Assembly (NCBI GenBank): GCA_947253135.1
Contig: CAMXYS010000098.1
Coordinates: 1-5,798, forward strand
Direction of reading: 5' to 3'
DNA length: 5,798 nucleotides
Source of the DNA: an uncultured Clostridia bacterium
GTDB lineage: Bacteria > Bacillota > Clostridia > Saccharofermentanales > Fastidiosipilaceae
The notes beneath the pieces were generated by a model. That model worked only from the letters and a program-made list of their open reading frames with translations, did no database searches and was not told where the DNA came from. This document shows, piece after piece, positions 5,796 to 5,798 of the stretch; position 1 is the first letter of the stretch, and each line of letters opens with the position of its first letter. Made by a program: the position numbers and the translations under genes.

Positions 5796-5798
5796 GAA
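5782..5798 (+). CDS. Amino-acid ABC transporter ATP-binding protein, first codons only
   Basis: Only 17 bases lie in the window, starting with GTG and reading MIDVK in the +1 frame relative to the permease. An N-terminus of this kind (MIDVKNL...) is typical of GlnQ/HisP-type ATPases, which energise import by hydrolysing ATP at the cytoplasmic face. The support is the strong AGGAGG upstream, the 14-base overlap with the permease, and the usual receptor-permease-ATPase order. The Walker and signature motifs lie beyond the window, so the assignment rests on context. Confidence 0.72.

Overview
The window looks like a piece of a Firmicutes (Gram-positive, low to moderate G+C) chromosome, probably an anaerobic Clostridia-like lineage from a metagenome or draft assembly. 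The evidence is a T-box leader in front of pheS, strong AGGAGG-type ribosome binding sites, a lipoprotein-type solute-binding protein, and compact gene spacing. The family cannot be fixed from the sequence alone. The first 50 bases are not biological: they are an Illumina Nextera i7 adapter with its index and the Tn5 mosaic end, so the real contig begins at about base 51.

Layout. Bases 51-195 hold no recognisable gene, only a possible 10-codon tail of an upstream gene and one imperfect hairpin. A promoter (196-225) leads into a Phe-specific T-box riboswitch (about 231-433) with a UUC specifier, a T-loop-bearing Stem I, Stem III, and mutually exclusive antiterminator and terminator. It controls pheS (454-1485) and pheT (1498-3909), the alpha and beta subunits of phenylalanyl-tRNA synthetase. 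An AT-rich 109-base gap carries an extended -10 promoter for a second transcription unit. That unit is a polar amino-acid ABC importer: a solute-binding lipoprotein (4019-4906), an intergenic hairpin (4930-4957), a HisM/GlnP-type permease (4983-5795), and the first five codons of an ATP-binding subunit that overlaps the permease end (5782 to the window edge).

Main discovery. The solute-binding protein appears to be circularly permuted. After the lipobox and an Ala/Asp-rich linker, the protein begins with what is normally the second half of an amino-acid-binding protein (from SPQDLADKKI through the C-terminal helix ending IIDKYN). It then passes through a new linker into what is normally the first half (TLTVGLEAGFAPYE through TPEREQNMDFSVPY and the first hinge strand) and stops. 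Both halves seem complete, the frame is open, and the usual ligand-contact motifs are present, so this reads as a working but rewired binding protein rather than a broken gene. The lipid anchor would attach at the lobe-2 edge instead of the lobe-1 N-terminus.

Together, the first unit charges tRNA-Phe and senses its own product through uncharged tRNA-Phe. The second unit captures an extracellular amino acid and imports it. Nothing in the sequence links the two units functionally beyond adjacency.
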